A stretch of 64,000 bases of DNA from Prauserella endophytica (GCF_005146945.1 NZ_SWMS01000008.1:186001-250000), one strand, 5' to 3'; shown: positions 27,168-36,196, numbered from the stretch's first letter. Translations and numbers: made by a program. Notes: generated by a model not told the origin, from the letters alone.

Positions 27168-27569
27168 TCAGACCTCGGGGATGCGGCTGTCCACAGTGGC
27201 GATCGTTCGTGCGATTTCGACCACCTCCTGCAGCCTGGCCATCATCGCGGCGTCCCCCGACACCTGTGCGTCGGGCGCGGGCACCTCGCGACCCTCCCGC
27301 TCGGCTCGGGCCGGCTGCATCATCGTGGTCCAGTCGACGCTCACCGTGGCATCCGGAGTGGTCGCCGGGGGTCCCAGCAGGAACCGTGCTCCCGTTGGGG
27401 AGATCTCGAAGGTCCAGTACTCCACGCCGCTCGGCGCCCCGTCGAGGCGGTACGTCAGCGAGTGCGTACCGCCGAAGGCCGCGGCTGCCTCCTTCACTGC
27501 TACCGAGTCGGCGAGAAGTCGGTTCATCTGCGCGACGTGGTCGGGGGACATGAATTCTGGGATCTGCAT
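27168..27569 (-). CDS. SCP2/sterol carrier-like small protein
   Basis: 133 residues from an ATG at 27569 after GAGGAGGACTAGCGAGC. The pattern (LTYRLDGAPSGVEYWTFEIS, then ATVSVDWTTMMQPARAEREG, then QVSGDAAMMARLQEVVEIAR) fits the SCP2 sterol-transfer fold, where a hydrophobic tunnel binds acyl or sterol-like ligands. It follows the amidohydrolase at 27678 on the same strand, 108 bases away, and could be in its operon. A role is not evident. Confidence 0.65.
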   Translation of the reverse strand: MQIPEFMSPDHVAQMNRLLADSVAVKEAAAAFGGTHSLTYRLDGAPSGVEYWTFEISPTGARFLLGPPATTPDATVSVDWTTMMQPARAEREGREVPAPDAQVSGDAAMMARLQEVVEIARTIATVDSRIPEV

Positions 27570-27677
27570 GCTCGCTAGTCCTCCTCAGGGGTGGGCGTCG
27601 ATTATCGCCGCCGCCTCACGCTGAGGCGCCGCCCGTCGTTGAACCTCGCCCGTTCGCGGGCGTGGCGGGCGCACATG

Positions 27678-29123
27678 TCAGTGCGTTCCGTGCATGGAGG
27701 ACGGGCAACCCGGCAAGCGCGGACCATGATGGAGAAATCGTTGGTAGTGAACCTCTTCCTCAAGCGGAGCTGGAAGCTCCGCAGTCAACAGCGGCTGCTC
27801 CGGGAGCGCGTCGAGATCTACCAGTGCACCGTCCTTTATGACGGCGTGGATGCTTTGGTAGCTCTTCGCGCCTTGTAGCGGGTCCTCGTCGAGGACCACC
27901 ATGTCAGCGGTCTTGCCCGCTTCGAGTGTTCCGAGATCGTGGTCGACCTTATACGCCTGGGCGACGTTGCGAGTCGCCGCATGCAGCAACTCCATCGGTG
28001 ACATGCCTTTTTCTTCCATGGCTCTCAGCCAGACGAAATGACCTGTTGCCAGTCGTCCCAGGGCTTCTTCTTCGGGCAAGCCGTTCCAGGTGTCTTTGAT
28101 CATCGGCTCCTGTAGGATTTCCGGAGCGAAAATGCCACCGTCGTTGGCGAGAAGGATCTTCGCGCCCGAGTTGATGAGATTACGAGTATTCGTATCCGCG
28201 GCCTTCCACATCGTCCATTCCATGTCCGAAATCGATGCCTTCAGGGTTTCCAGGCCATTATTTGTCAATGGGAAGACGACGGCGCCGCAGTTTTCTCGTG
28301 CAAATAGTTCAAGGGTCTCGTCCGGGATCTCGGTAGGCCCCGTCATGTTGCAATGCTGTACGAGATCGCAGCCTGCCTCGATCGACAGTCTCAAACCCTC
28401 AACCGATGAAACGTGCGATTGTGCGGTCAACCCGGCGCGATGGGCTTCTTCGACGATGACGCGTTGTGTGCGCTCCGAAAATTGGATGAAGGCGCCGGCC
28501 GCGGTCGCACCATGTTCGTTCGCCGCGTACTTGACGAAATCTATACCGCGCTCAATGTACCGGCGCACCTCTTTGCCAACCCCTTCGGGGGTCATCCACA
28601 TCAAATGCCGACCAGTATTTTCGACCCATGTCGCGTTCACTCGGTCGACGAAATGAGAGCTCCCAATCCCGGGTATTCTCCTATCGAAATCCCCGGAGAA
28701 CGGACCGTCGAGTCCGACTATGTTGCCAGCGCAGCGAATACGGCTGCCAGCGATCTCACCTCGGTCGATCTTTTCGCGAACTGTCGTGAGCGCACGCCGC
28801 GGGCCCCAAGTGTCGAAAACTGTCGTCATTCCGCCTTTCAGAGCAACCTGGGCGGCCTCGACAATCAGATCCTCGTAACGCCCTTCATAGCGAACGAGCG
28901 TTTCGAGGAAGATGTTGATGAGGAGATGCACATTGGCGTTCATCAGCCCGGGAATGATGAACTTCCCGCTGAAATCGACGGTTTCGGCGTCTGCCGGTAC
29001 CGGAAGCTCGTCAGGTTGGCCGACCGCCACGATACGGCCATTATTCGTCAGGATAGCCCGACCGTCGATTCCTTTGTCGGAAACACCGTCGATGATGGTA
29101 GCACCGGTAATCAGGAGTGACAT
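27678..29123 (-). CDS. Amidohydrolase-family protein with altered metal site
   Basis: 481 residues from an ATG at 29123 after GAGGGAAGACA. The order of motifs matches imidazolonepropionase/prolidase-like amidohydrolases: FIIPGLMNANVHLL in place of the usual HxH strand, FVKYAANEHG with the bridging lysine, TAQSHVSSVEGL, LVQHCNMTG and LLANDGGIF. The first of the two strand-1 histidines is Asn64 (Asn-Val-His66), so the alpha metal site is changed. Codon use is visibly less GC-rich than in its neighbours, which suggests acquisition by transfer. It is probably still a hydrolase, but a one-metal or altered one. Confidence 0.75.
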   Translation of the reverse strand: MSLLITGATIIDGVSDKGIDGRAILTNNGRIVAVGQPDELPVPADAETVDFSGKFIIPGLMNANVHLLINIFLETLVRYEGRYEDLIVEAAQVALKGGMTTVFDTWGPRRALTTVREKIDRGEIAGSRIRCAGNIVGLDGPFSGDFDRRIPGIGSSHFVDRVNATWVENTGRHLMWMTPEGVGKEVRRYIERGIDFVKYAANEHGATAAGAFIQFSERTQRVIVEEAHRAGLTAQSHVSSVEGLRLSIEAGCDLVQHCNMTGPTEIPDETLELFARENCGAVVFPLTNNGLETLKASISDMEWTMWKAADTNTRNLINSGAKILLANDGGIFAPEILQEPMIKDTWNGLPEEEALGRLATGHFVWLRAMEEKGMSPMELLHAATRNVAQAYKVDHDLGTLEAGKTADMVVLDEDPLQGAKSYQSIHAVIKDGALVDLDALPEQPLLTAELPAPLEEEVHYQRFLHHGPRLPGCPSSMHGTH

Positions 29124-29251
29124 TGTCTTCCCTCATGGGTCGGCTGCGTCCCCTGCCGGGCGCAGCACGTCGAGTTCAACGTTCGACGCGGCGGGGGTGA
29201 TGGCCGCGCGTTCCAGATCTCGTGGAGCGGATCGCCTCTAGCGATGAAGGT

Positions 29252-29608
29252 TCATGGTATGACCGCAAGTCCAGATCGGCTACGTACAGACGTAGCCGGA
29301 ACGTGGTGGGATGCTCGAAAATTGTCGATGTGGCCGTCAGCGACCGCTGCTCGGCTCGAAATCGAGAGTGTCCGGGAGGGTCGAATCGATTCGAGGAAAT
29401 CGGGCTGCCCGAAATGGCGACGGGGTCGAGCTGACGCGAGATCAGCGAGATCCTCGGTCACCGACGGTTGTTGGCTGCCGGATCCTTGCGACATCGCTGA
29501 CTCCTTCATGGTCGATTTCGGATGGGCGCCCCCTATGGGCGGCAGGGAACGGAGCCCCACGGCGCCCGCTCCGACCACCACGACCCGTTGCGGCGGGGAG
29601 AACCTCAT
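29252..29608 (-). pseudogene. Truncated FAD/NAD-binding oxidoreductase start
   Basis: An ATG at 29608 after GAGGAAGAGGAGTTGAC gives MRFSPPQRVVVVGAGAVGLR, a Rossmann GxGxxG start, but the next residues (SLPPIGGAHPK onward) do not continue the fold. An internal ATG with its own GGAG opens MSQGSGSQQPSVTEDLADL, which I do not recognise. The simplest reading is a flavoprotein gene cut by a deletion and joined to another sequence. Confidence 0.45.
29277..29298. promoter_or_regulatory. Perfect 9-bp inverted repeat
   Basis: CGGCTACGT (29277-29285) and ACGTAGCCG (29290-29298) with a 4-base loop, about 155 bases upstream of the amidohydrolase start at 29123. No T-run follows. It could be a TetR-like operator for that gene or an end of a lost mobile element. 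Confidence 0.4.
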
Positions 29609-30599
29609 GTCAACTCCTCTTCCTCATGATCCAGCCAGCACGATCGGGCTTGCCGCTCGAGTCTGCCGGCCTCCGCCACGTCAGACCTGTAGACCGCGCT
29701 GCACCGGCACGGCGCTCACGACGACATTTCGTCCGGGAGAACCCGAGTCCGATGCCGAGTCCGAGCAGCGCTGCGGCGATCACCAGCCTGGGTCGAGCGG
29801 AAGGCAACAATGCTGCTCCCACACCAGCGCCTGGGCGTGCTGGGCAGCAAGGTCGAGCTTGGCGTCGTGTGCTCCTGCCTCATCGATCTCCCGGAGGTGA
29901 GAGGTGGTTTCGGCCGAATCTATGCCTTGCGCGTGCCGACGGGCGAGCGACAGCTGTCGCGTTGTGAAGGACGTCCAGTTGACAGCTGTCGCTGGCATGT
30001 AGCCGAGCATCGTCGATGCAAGGTAGGTCCAGCCGTCCGCACCGGACGCCGGTCTTCGGCAGGGTCTTCTCGTCGGCGGCCTCCACCGGAACTCGTCCAG
30101 GGCCGCCCACACCACCTACCCACGACTGAGGCCGCGAACAGGCCCGCGACGACGCGGCGCCCTGCCCTGTCCAGAAGCCATGTCCAACTCCATCGTCGAC
30201 GGCGGAACTCGAACAACCTACGGGGTAGCCTATTTCTCGATCAAGGCCGTCGCGGCCACCAAAGCATGTACCTCCCGAAGGCCTCGGTCGCGATCGCGTC
30301 TGACGGATCCTTCTCGGGCGCCTCGGATCCCGTCCTCGCACTCCTCTCGACACCATCCGGTCACCGCTCGACCTGAGACCGCCGGCCTCGTCGAGCGGAG
30401 CTCGCCGATGACGACGCGTTGGCCACCGCACGGCTCGTCGGCGGGTGGTGCTGTCCTCTGTGTCCAGACAGGAATAGGCGGCGTCGACGTATGGGTCCCG
30501 ACCGCCAGTGCAAGGCACGATCGACTCGTCGGCCGACCAAGCGACCGCGCCGCCCTGCCGGGTTGATCGGGTCCTGGCGTGGCGGCATAGGGTGTCACC
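29609..30599. other. Probable gene remnants, none identified
   Basis: The minus strand has pieces that look protein-like: LVIAAALLGLGIGLGFSRTK (a membrane segment, near 29770) and YLASTMLGYMPATAVNWTSF (near 29990), in different frames with stops between. I cannot assign them. The right end should hold the promoter of the small membrane protein at 30600. Confidence 0.35.
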
Positions 30600-30872
30600 A
30601 TGGGATTCCTTGGCTGGATCGTGCTCGGCCTGCTGGCGGGTGGCATCGCGAAACTGCTCATGCCGGGCCGTGATCCGGGCGGCTGCATCCTGACGATCCT
30701 GCTGGGCGTGGGCGGCGCGCTGCTCGGCGGCTGGATCGGCAAGACCCTGTTCGAGGTGGAGCTGGGCCGCTTCTTCGAGGCACGCACGTGGGGCCTCGCC
30801 ATTCTCGGCTCCATGATCATCCTGGCGATCTACCGGCTGATCATCGGGTCACCGAGCCGCCGGGACCGCTGA
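30600..30872 (+). CDS. GlsB/YeaQ/YmgE-family small membrane protein
   Basis: 90 residues from an ATG after AGGGTGTCACC. Three hydrophobic segments with the family glycine pattern are seen: GWIVLGLLAGGIAKLLMPG, then GGCILTILLGVGGALLGGWI, then a last segment near SMIILAIYRLI. The family (formerly transglycosylase-associated) sits in the inner membrane and is induced by stress; its molecular action is unknown. It converges with the transporter gene at 31016. Confidence 0.87.
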   Translation: MGFLGWIVLGLLAGGIAKLLMPGRDPGGCILTILLGVGGALLGGWIGKTLFEVELGRFFEARTWGLAILGSMIILAIYRLIIGSPSRRDR

Positions 30873-30952
30873 GCACGACTCCGCTGCCGCGCCGGGCTCG
30901 GCCGGTCGCGGGAGACCGGTCCCGGCGTGCTGGGACCCGTTGCCCTGGCGGG

Positions 30953-30989
30953 GGCTGGTACCCGCGACGTGCCGCCGCGGGTACCAGCC
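30953..30989. terminator. Bidirectional hairpin terminator
   Basis: GGCTGGTACCCGCG (30953-30966) and CGCGGGTACCAGCC (30976-30989) form a perfect 14-bp stem with a 9-base loop, between the convergent ends of the GlsB-like and transporter genes. The long GC-rich stem without a T-run is typical of high-GC actinomycete terminators. Confidence 0.7.
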
Positions 30990-31015
30990 GGAGCTTCGCC
31001 GACGTCGAGTGGCGG

Positions 31016-32455
31016 TCAGGACGTGCGCCGTGGAAAGGGGTTCTCCAGTGGCACACCGGTATCCGACAGCTTGGGTGGCGGTAGGTCGGCACTGGAGGCG
31101 AGTGGTGCGGCGCCTGCCAGGGGGGCGCCTGCCGGTTCCCGGAGGAAGAGCGTGCTGATCAGGCCGATCACGCCGGCGCCGATGAGGTAGTAGCCTGGCC
31201 AGTCGAGGTTGCCCGTGGCCGTCACGCCGACACCGATGACGGTGGGCGCAGTGCCGGCGACGGCCGAGACGAACACGTTGAAGATGATCGCCAGGCTCCC
31301 GTAGCGGATAAACGTGGGAAAGAGCGAGGGCAGCGTCGACGGGGTGACGGCCGCGAAGCACACCAGGGCGAAGCCCATGATCAGCAGACCCGCGATCTGG
31401 CCCGCCAGCCCGCTCTGGAGCAGCCACACCGACGGCAGGCCGAGCAGGACGAGCGCGACGCTGCCGGTGACGAGGATGGGTTTGCGGCCGATGCGGTCGC
31501 TGAGCCGACCGAGTAGCACCACCACGCTGAGCATCACCAGCATGACCGCGACCTGCAGAGTGGTCGACACGGCCTCACTGGTGCCGTGGTGGCCGTGGTC
31601 CGGCAGGGTGCCAGTGAGGTAGGTGGGCACATAGTTGGTCAGCACGTAGTTGGTGACGTTCCAGGCGACGACCAGTCCGGCCGCGATCAGCGAGGCCGAC
31701 CGGTAGTGGGTCAGCAGGATCTGGAACACGCGGCGCAGCGACATCGTGGCCATCGCCGGGGAGCGGTCCATCAGCTGCCGGAACGCCGGAGTCTCCTCCA
31801 GCCGGATGCGCAGGTAGATCCCGACAACACCGACCGGAAGCGCGAGCATGAACGGGATCCGCCAGCCCCACGTCAGCAGGTCGTCCTCGGGCAGCACGGC
31901 GATCAGGATCGCGCAGACACCGGCGCCGAGGGTGTAACCAACGAGCGTGCCGAATTCGAGCCAGCTACCGAAGAACCCCCGCCTGCGGTCCGGGGCGTAT
32001 TCGGCGACGAGGGTGAGGGCGCCGGTGTACTCGCCTCCGGCGGAGAAGCCCTGCAGCATTCTGATGAACAGGACGATGAGCGGCGCCGCGATTCCGATGG
32101 TGCCGTAACTGGGGACCAGGCCCAGCAGCACGGTGGCGACCGCCATCAGCAGGACGGTGGCGGCCAGCACTTTCGTGCGGCCGATTCGGTCGCCGAGTGG
32201 GCCCAGGATGAAGCCTCCGAATGGGCGGGCCAGGAATGCGGCCGCGAATGTGCCGAGCGTGAAAACCGTCGACCAATCACCGGCGTCCGGAAAGAAAACC
32301 CGGTCCAGCGCTACTGCGGCAAGGTAGGAATAAATACCGAAGTCGTACCATTCGGCCACATTTCCCAGCGTGGCCGCCGTGGTCGCTCGGCGGATCGTTC
32401 GCTCGTCTTCGATGACTGCCTGGCCGGGCGCTGGCTGATCGGCCACCCCGCTCAC
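31016..32455 (-). CDS. MHS-family MFS symporter, probable betaine/osmolyte uptake
   Basis: 479 residues from a GTG at 32455. It has about twelve membrane segments and the signatures of the metabolite:H+ symporter group (ProP, KgtP, ShiA): TLGNVAEWYDFGIYSYLA in TM1, ARPFGGFILGPLGDRIGRTK between TM2 and TM3, and RMLQGFSAGGEYTGA in TM4. A TTGATATATCAA-like site lies about 80 bases upstream, matching sites before glyA and sdaA, and the gene heads the block of betaine genes. Import of glycine betaine or a relative is my inference; proline or a dicarboxylate is possible. Confidence 0.8.
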   Translation of the reverse strand: MSGVADQPAPGQAVIEDERTIRRATTAATLGNVAEWYDFGIYSYLAAVALDRVFFPDAGDWSTVFTLGTFAAAFLARPFGGFILGPLGDRIGRTKVLAATVLLMAVATVLLGLVPSYGTIGIAAPLIVLFIRMLQGFSAGGEYTGALTLVAEYAPDRRRGFFGSWLEFGTLVGYTLGAGVCAILIAVLPEDDLLTWGWRIPFMLALPVGVVGIYLRIRLEETPAFRQLMDRSPAMATMSLRRVFQILLTHYRSASLIAAGLVVAWNVTNYVLTNYVPTYLTGTLPDHGHHGTSEAVSTTLQVAVMLVMLSVVVLLGRLSDRIGRKPILVTGSVALVLLGLPSVWLLQSGLAGQIAGLLIMGFALVCFAAVTPSTLPSLFPTFIRYGSLAIIFNVFVSAVAGTAPTVIGVGVTATGNLDWPGYYLIGAGVIGLISTLFLREPAGAPLAGAAPLASSADLPPPKLSDTGVPLENPFPRRTS

Positions 32456-32532
32456 CCCGCCGACTCAGCTCGTGTGACCTGCGGAAACAACCTCGAGTGT
32501 CGTGGATACATGATCACCCTTGATTCATGAGA

Positions 32533-32550
32533 CGACTGATATATCTGTCG
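32533..32550. promoter_or_regulatory. GATATATC palindrome, site 1 of putative GntR regulon
   Basis: CGACTGATATATCTGTCG is an 18-bp palindrome with a single mismatched pair flanking the GATATATC core. It sits upstream of the transporter. The same core occurs at 38801-38814 and 50705-50716, each before genes of betaine and serine metabolism. Confidence 0.6.
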
Positions 32551-32594
32551 AACGTAATAGATGTGTCATGTGAGCGTCAAGTTAACAGGGGTCT

Positions 32595-33386
32595 TTACGG
32601 GTTCGCCAGCAGTTCGAGCCTGGCGAGGATTTCTTCGGACGCCTGCTTGAGTATGCGGGCGAGGTCCTTGAAATCATCGGGCTGCAGGTGCTCGTCGTAG
32701 GCGGACACGCTGAGGGCGCCCGCGATGCGGCCACCAGGCCCTCGGACCGGCACGGCGACGGAGTTGAGCCCGGTCTCCAGCTCGCCGATCGTCGCGGCCC
32801 AACCACGATCGCGGACCCTGTTCAGATCCGCCAGCAGTGCGCCGCTGGCCGTGATGGTGTCGGCGGTGAACCGCTGCCGGGGCCGCTCGAGGGCGCCACT
32901 GAGCTCCTCGAAGCCGAGGCTCGCCAGTAGCACCTTCCCGGTCGCCGTCGCGTGCAGCGGCATCCGGAGGCCGATCCAGTTCCGCTCCGTGCTCGGTTCC
33001 TGGGCCACGGCGGTGGCGCCGCCGCCCTCGAGGACGCTCAGGCTGACCGTCCCCCGCAGCTCGGCGGCGAGCCGGGCGCAGACCGGCCGTCCCTCCTTGG
33101 CGATGTCGAGCTGGGCGGCGGTAGCTCCGGCGAGCCGGACGATGCCGAAGCCGAGGCGGTACTTGCCGCGGTTGCCGTCCTGCTCGACGAACCGGAACCT
33201 CTCCAGCGTCGCCAGCAGGCGGGCGGTGGTCGACTTGTGGACGCCGAGTGCGTTCGCCACCTCGGTGACGCCCGACGGTCCCCGCTGGGCCAGCAGGGTG
33301 AGGATCGACAGTGCCCGGTCGACGGTCTGGCTCGGGGGCTTCGGCTCTGGGATGGCGGTGGTGGGGGCGACGCCGTTGTTGTACAT
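32595..33386 (-). CDS. IclR-family transcriptional regulator
   Basis: 263 residues from an ATG at 33386 after GGAGTTGCAAC. An N-terminal winged helix (TVDRALSILTLLAQRGPSGV, then LGVHKSTTARLLATLERFRF) is followed by the IclR effector domain with MPLHATATGKVLLASLG and GWAATIGELETGLNSVAVPV. It diverges from the Rieske ferredoxin gene with an inverted repeat between, so it probably controls the betaine oxygenase genes 33509-36196 and perhaps itself. Confidence 0.9.
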   Translation of the reverse strand: MYNNGVAPTTAIPEPKPPSQTVDRALSILTLLAQRGPSGVTEVANALGVHKSTTARLLATLERFRFVEQDGNRGKYRLGFGIVRLAGATAAQLDIAKEGRPVCARLAAELRGTVSLSVLEGGGATAVAQEPSTERNWIGLRMPLHATATGKVLLASLGFEELSGALERPRQRFTADTITASGALLADLNRVRDRGWAATIGELETGLNSVAVPVRGPGGRIAGALSVSAYDEHLQPDDFKDLARILKQASEEILARLELLANP

Positions 33387-33460
33387 GTTGCAACTCCGAG
33401 GCGGCGAGGGCGGCTTCTGTGTTCGGGCGATTGACGGGCCACGGAAACCTAGCTGATGCT

Positions 33461-33500
33461 CTGTTGCGTATTGCACGGCGTGTTCCGCGATAAGCAACAG
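33461..33500. promoter_or_regulatory. Probable IclR operator
   Basis: CTGTTGCGTAT (33461-33471) and ATAAGCAACAG (33490-33500) are reverse complements in 10 of 11 positions, with an 18-base spacer. The pair ends just before the ribosome site of the ferredoxin gene (GGAG, start 33509) in the divergent region between it and the IclR regulator. Confidence 0.5.
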
Positions 33501-33508
33501 GAGCAACG

Positions 33509-33856
33509 ATGATCTTAGTTGGCGCGGTGTCCGAGATTCCCGCTGGAGAGTCTGTACGTGTGCAGGGCCAGGTCGCAATCGCGGTCTTCAACGTGGACGG
33601 CGAGTTCTACGCGATCGACGACACCTGCACCCACCAGGACGCATCGCTGTCCGACGGCTGGCTCGAAGGCTGTGCGGTCGAGTGCCCGTTGCACGCCGCG
33701 TGCTTCGACCTCCGCACCGGACGCCCGAGCGGACCGCCTGCCCGCAAGCCCGTGCGCACGCACGAGGTGGTCGTCGTGGACGGCCAGGTCTACGTGCACG
33801 AGACCATCGGTACCGAGGTCGAGGTGGTCGGCGCGGTCGCGGAAGAGGTCGCCTGA
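33509..33856 (+). CDS. Rieske-type [2Fe-2S] ferredoxin
   Basis: 115 residues from an ATG after CAGGAGCAACG. The Rieske cluster ligands are Cys40-Thr-His42 and Cys59-Pro-Leu-His62 in the usual small ferredoxin fold. It should carry electrons from the FAD reductase encoded next to the oxygenase encoded at 35054. A slightly long acidic tail follows the fold. Its stop overlaps the next start by one base, so the set is one operon. Confidence 0.92.
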   Translation: MILVGAVSEIPAGESVRVQGQVAIAVFNVDGEFYAIDDTCTHQDASLSDGWLEGCAVECPLHAACFDLRTGRPSGPPARKPVRTHEVVVVDGQVYVHETIGTEVEVVGAVAEEVA

Positions 33857-35031
33857 TGCGGGCGGTCACCGTCGTCGGCGCGTCGCTCGCCGGGCTCACC
33901 GCGGTCCGCGCCTTGCGTGACCAGGGCTACGACGGGCGGATCACCGTCGTGGGTGAAGAGGCGCACGCCCCGTACGACCGGCCCCCGCTGTCGAAGGAGT
34001 ACCTGGCGGGCACGGTGTCCGAGGCGGATCTCAAGCTGGAGACGCCCGAGGACGCCTCTCTGGGCGCCGACTGGCGGCTCGGCCGGACCGCCACGGCGCT
34101 CGACACCGCGGAGCGGACCGTGGTGCTCGACGACGGCGAGCGGATCGTCTCCGACGGCGTCGTGCTCGCCACCGGCGCCCGGGCTCGGTGCCTGCCGGGG
34201 CAGGCCCTCGACGGGGTGCACACGCTGCGCACTCTCGACGACGCGATCGCCCTGCGCAAGGTGCTCGTTCCCGGTTCGCGCCTCGTGGTGATCGGCGCGG
34301 GGTTCATCGGCTCCGAGATCGCGTCGACGGCCGCGGGTATGGGCATCGAGACCGACGTGGTCGAAGCCGAGCCGGTGCCGCTGCGGAAACCGCTGGGCCT
34401 GGAGATGGGCCGGCTGTGCGCGCGGCTGCACGCCACGAGGAAGGTCCGGTTGCACACAGGGGCCGGACTGGCCGGGCTGGTCGGGAGCGATCGCGTGACC
34501 GCGGTCAGGCTGACCGACGGCCGCGAGCTGCCGGCGGACGTGGTGGTGCTGGGCATCGGTGCCTCGCCGTGCGTGGACTGGCTGATCGGCTCCGGCGTGG
34601 AGCTCGCCAACGGGGTGCGCACCGACGCGCGCGGTGTCACGAACATCCCGGAGGTGGTCGCGGTCGGTGACTGCGCCAACTCCGACCGGGCACACGCCGC
34701 CGAGCCGATGCGGCTGGAGCACTGGACCAACGCCGTGCAGCAGCCGATCGTCGCGGCGTCCGCCCTGCTGGGCCGGGACTACACCCCGCCCGCGCACCAC
34801 GGTCTGCCCTACTTCTGGTCGGACCAGTACGGCCACCGGATCCAGTTCGCCGGGCACCGCGCCGAGGACTCCACGGTGGAGGTGCTCGAGGGCGACGTGA
34901 CGGCGTTCGACTTCCTCGCGGTCTACCGCGACCCGGCCGGCACCCCGGTGGCAGTGCTCGCGATCGACCGCGCCCGCTCGTTCGGCCGCTGGCGCCGCCA
35001 GCTCGCCGGACGTCCGTCCACTTCGAACTGA
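33856..35031 (+). CDS. FAD-dependent ferredoxin reductase of Rieske system
   Basis: 391 residues. The ATG at 33856 shares a base with the ferredoxin stop. FAD and NAD(P)H Rossmann motifs are clear: VTVVGASLAGLTAVRALRDQ at the start (GxSxxG variant) and LVVIGAGFIGSEIASTAAGM (about 150-170). YDRPPLSKEYL and VVAVGDCAN are also present, as in BphA4/putidaredoxin reductases. It takes electrons from NAD(P)H and gives them to the Rieske ferredoxin. Confidence 0.92.
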   Translation: MRAVTVVGASLAGLTAVRALRDQGYDGRITVVGEEAHAPYDRPPLSKEYLAGTVSEADLKLETPEDASLGADWRLGRTATALDTAERTVVLDDGERIVSDGVVLATGARARCLPGQALDGVHTLRTLDDAIALRKVLVPGSRLVVIGAGFIGSEIASTAAGMGIETDVVEAEPVPLRKPLGLEMGRLCARLHATRKVRLHTGAGLAGLVGSDRVTAVRLTDGRELPADVVVLGIGASPCVDWLIGSGVELANGVRTDARGVTNIPEVVAVGDCANSDRAHAAEPMRLEHWTNAVQQPIVAASALLGRDYTPPAHHGLPYFWSDQYGHRIQFAGHRAEDSTVEVLEGDVTAFDFLAVYRDPAGTPVAVLAIDRARSFGRWRRQLAGRPSTSN

Positions 35032-35053
35032 CTGACCCGCAGAAAGGATCACC

Positions 35054-36196
35054 GTGAGTTCCGTCGAAGTCCAGCACCAGCAGCCGGAGCCCGCCACCAG
35101 CCTCATCCCGACCCTGCCCGGCGCGCACTACACCGACCCGGCGATCTTCGAGCGCGAGCAGAGCCGGATCTTTCAGCGCCACTGGTTCGCCGCCGCCCGC
35201 AGCAGCGACCTGTCCGAGCCGGGCAACTTCCGCACGGTCGACGTCGGAGGGGAGAGCGTGGTGATCGTCCGCGGCCGCGACCGCTCGCTGCGGGCCTTCC
35301 TCAATGTGTGCCGTCACCGCGGCGCCCGACTGTGCATGGAGGACTCCGGCACCGTGCGCCGGTCCCTGCAGTGCCCCTACCACGCGTGGACCTACGGCCT
35401 CGACGGCTCGCTCGTCGCCGCGCCGAACCTGAACTCGATGCACGACGTCAACCGTGACGAGTACGGCCTCGTCAAGGTCGCGCTGCGCGAGTGGCTCGGC
35501 ACGGTGTGGGTGTGCCTCGCCGACGAGCCGCCGTCCTTCGCCGACACGGTGCAGGCCGCGGTCTCCGGCAGGCTCGGCGACCACGAGACCATCGAGGAGT
35601 GGGGCATCGACGAGCTGGTGGTGGGCCGCCGGATCACCTACGACGTGAAGGCCAACTGGAAGCTGATCGTCGAGAACTTCATGGAGTGCTATCACTGCGC
35701 GACGATCCACCCCGAGCTGACCGAGGTGCTGCCCGAGTTCGCCGACGGCTACGCCGCCCAGTACTTCGTCGGGCACGGCGCCGAGTTCGGTGAGGAGATC
35801 AGCGGCTTCACCGTCGACGGCCAGGGCGGCTTCGGCAAGCTCGCCGGGGTCGGGGAGAGCCACGACCGCCGCTACTACGCGATCACCGTCAACCCGCAGG
35901 TCTTCATCAACCTGGTGCCCGACCACGTCATCTTCCACCGGATGTACCCGATGGCCGTGGACCGGACGGTCGTCGAATGCGACTGGCTCTACACGCAGGA
36001 CGTCATCGACAGCGGTGCCGACCTGAGCAAGTCGGTGGAGCTGTTCCACCGGGTCAACCAGCAGGACTTCGACGCCTGCGAGCGGTGCCAGCCCGCGATG
36101 TCGTCGAAGGCCTACGCCGCGGGCGGAGTGCTGGTGCCCAGCGAGCACCACATCGGCGAGTTCCGCGACTGGGTCGCGGACGCGATCTCGGACTGA
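35054..36196 (+). CDS. Rieske oxygenase, probable glycine betaine monooxygenase (demethylase)
   Basis: 380 residues from a GTG after GAAAGGATCACC. The Rieske cluster is Cys86-Arg-His88 and Cys107-Pro-Tyr-His110. The mononuclear iron ligands are His214 and His219 in ENFMECYHCATIHPEL. Glu211 in the bridging position, instead of the usual Asp, is the mark of the Rieske oxygenases that act on quaternary amines such as carnitine (CntA) and glycine betaine. Context (DmgO, SoxBDAG, GlyA) points to glycine betaine as substrate, giving dimethylglycine and formaldehyde; stachydrine or another betaine cannot be excluded. I do not give the gbcA name because its electron donor is of another type. Confidence 0.85.
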   Translation: MSSVEVQHQQPEPATSLIPTLPGAHYTDPAIFEREQSRIFQRHWFAAARSSDLSEPGNFRTVDVGGESVVIVRGRDRSLRAFLNVCRHRGARLCMEDSGTVRRSLQCPYHAWTYGLDGSLVAAPNLNSMHDVNRDEYGLVKVALREWLGTVWVCLADEPPSFADTVQAAVSGRLGDHETIEEWGIDELVVGRRITYDVKANWKLIVENFMECYHCATIHPELTEVLPEFADGYAAQYFVGHGAEFGEEISGFTVDGQGGFGKLAGVGESHDRRYYAITVNPQVFINLVPDHVIFHRMYPMAVDRTVVECDWLYTQDVIDSGADLSKSVELFHRVNQQDFDACERCQPAMSSKAYAAGGVLVPSEHHIGEFRDWVADAISD

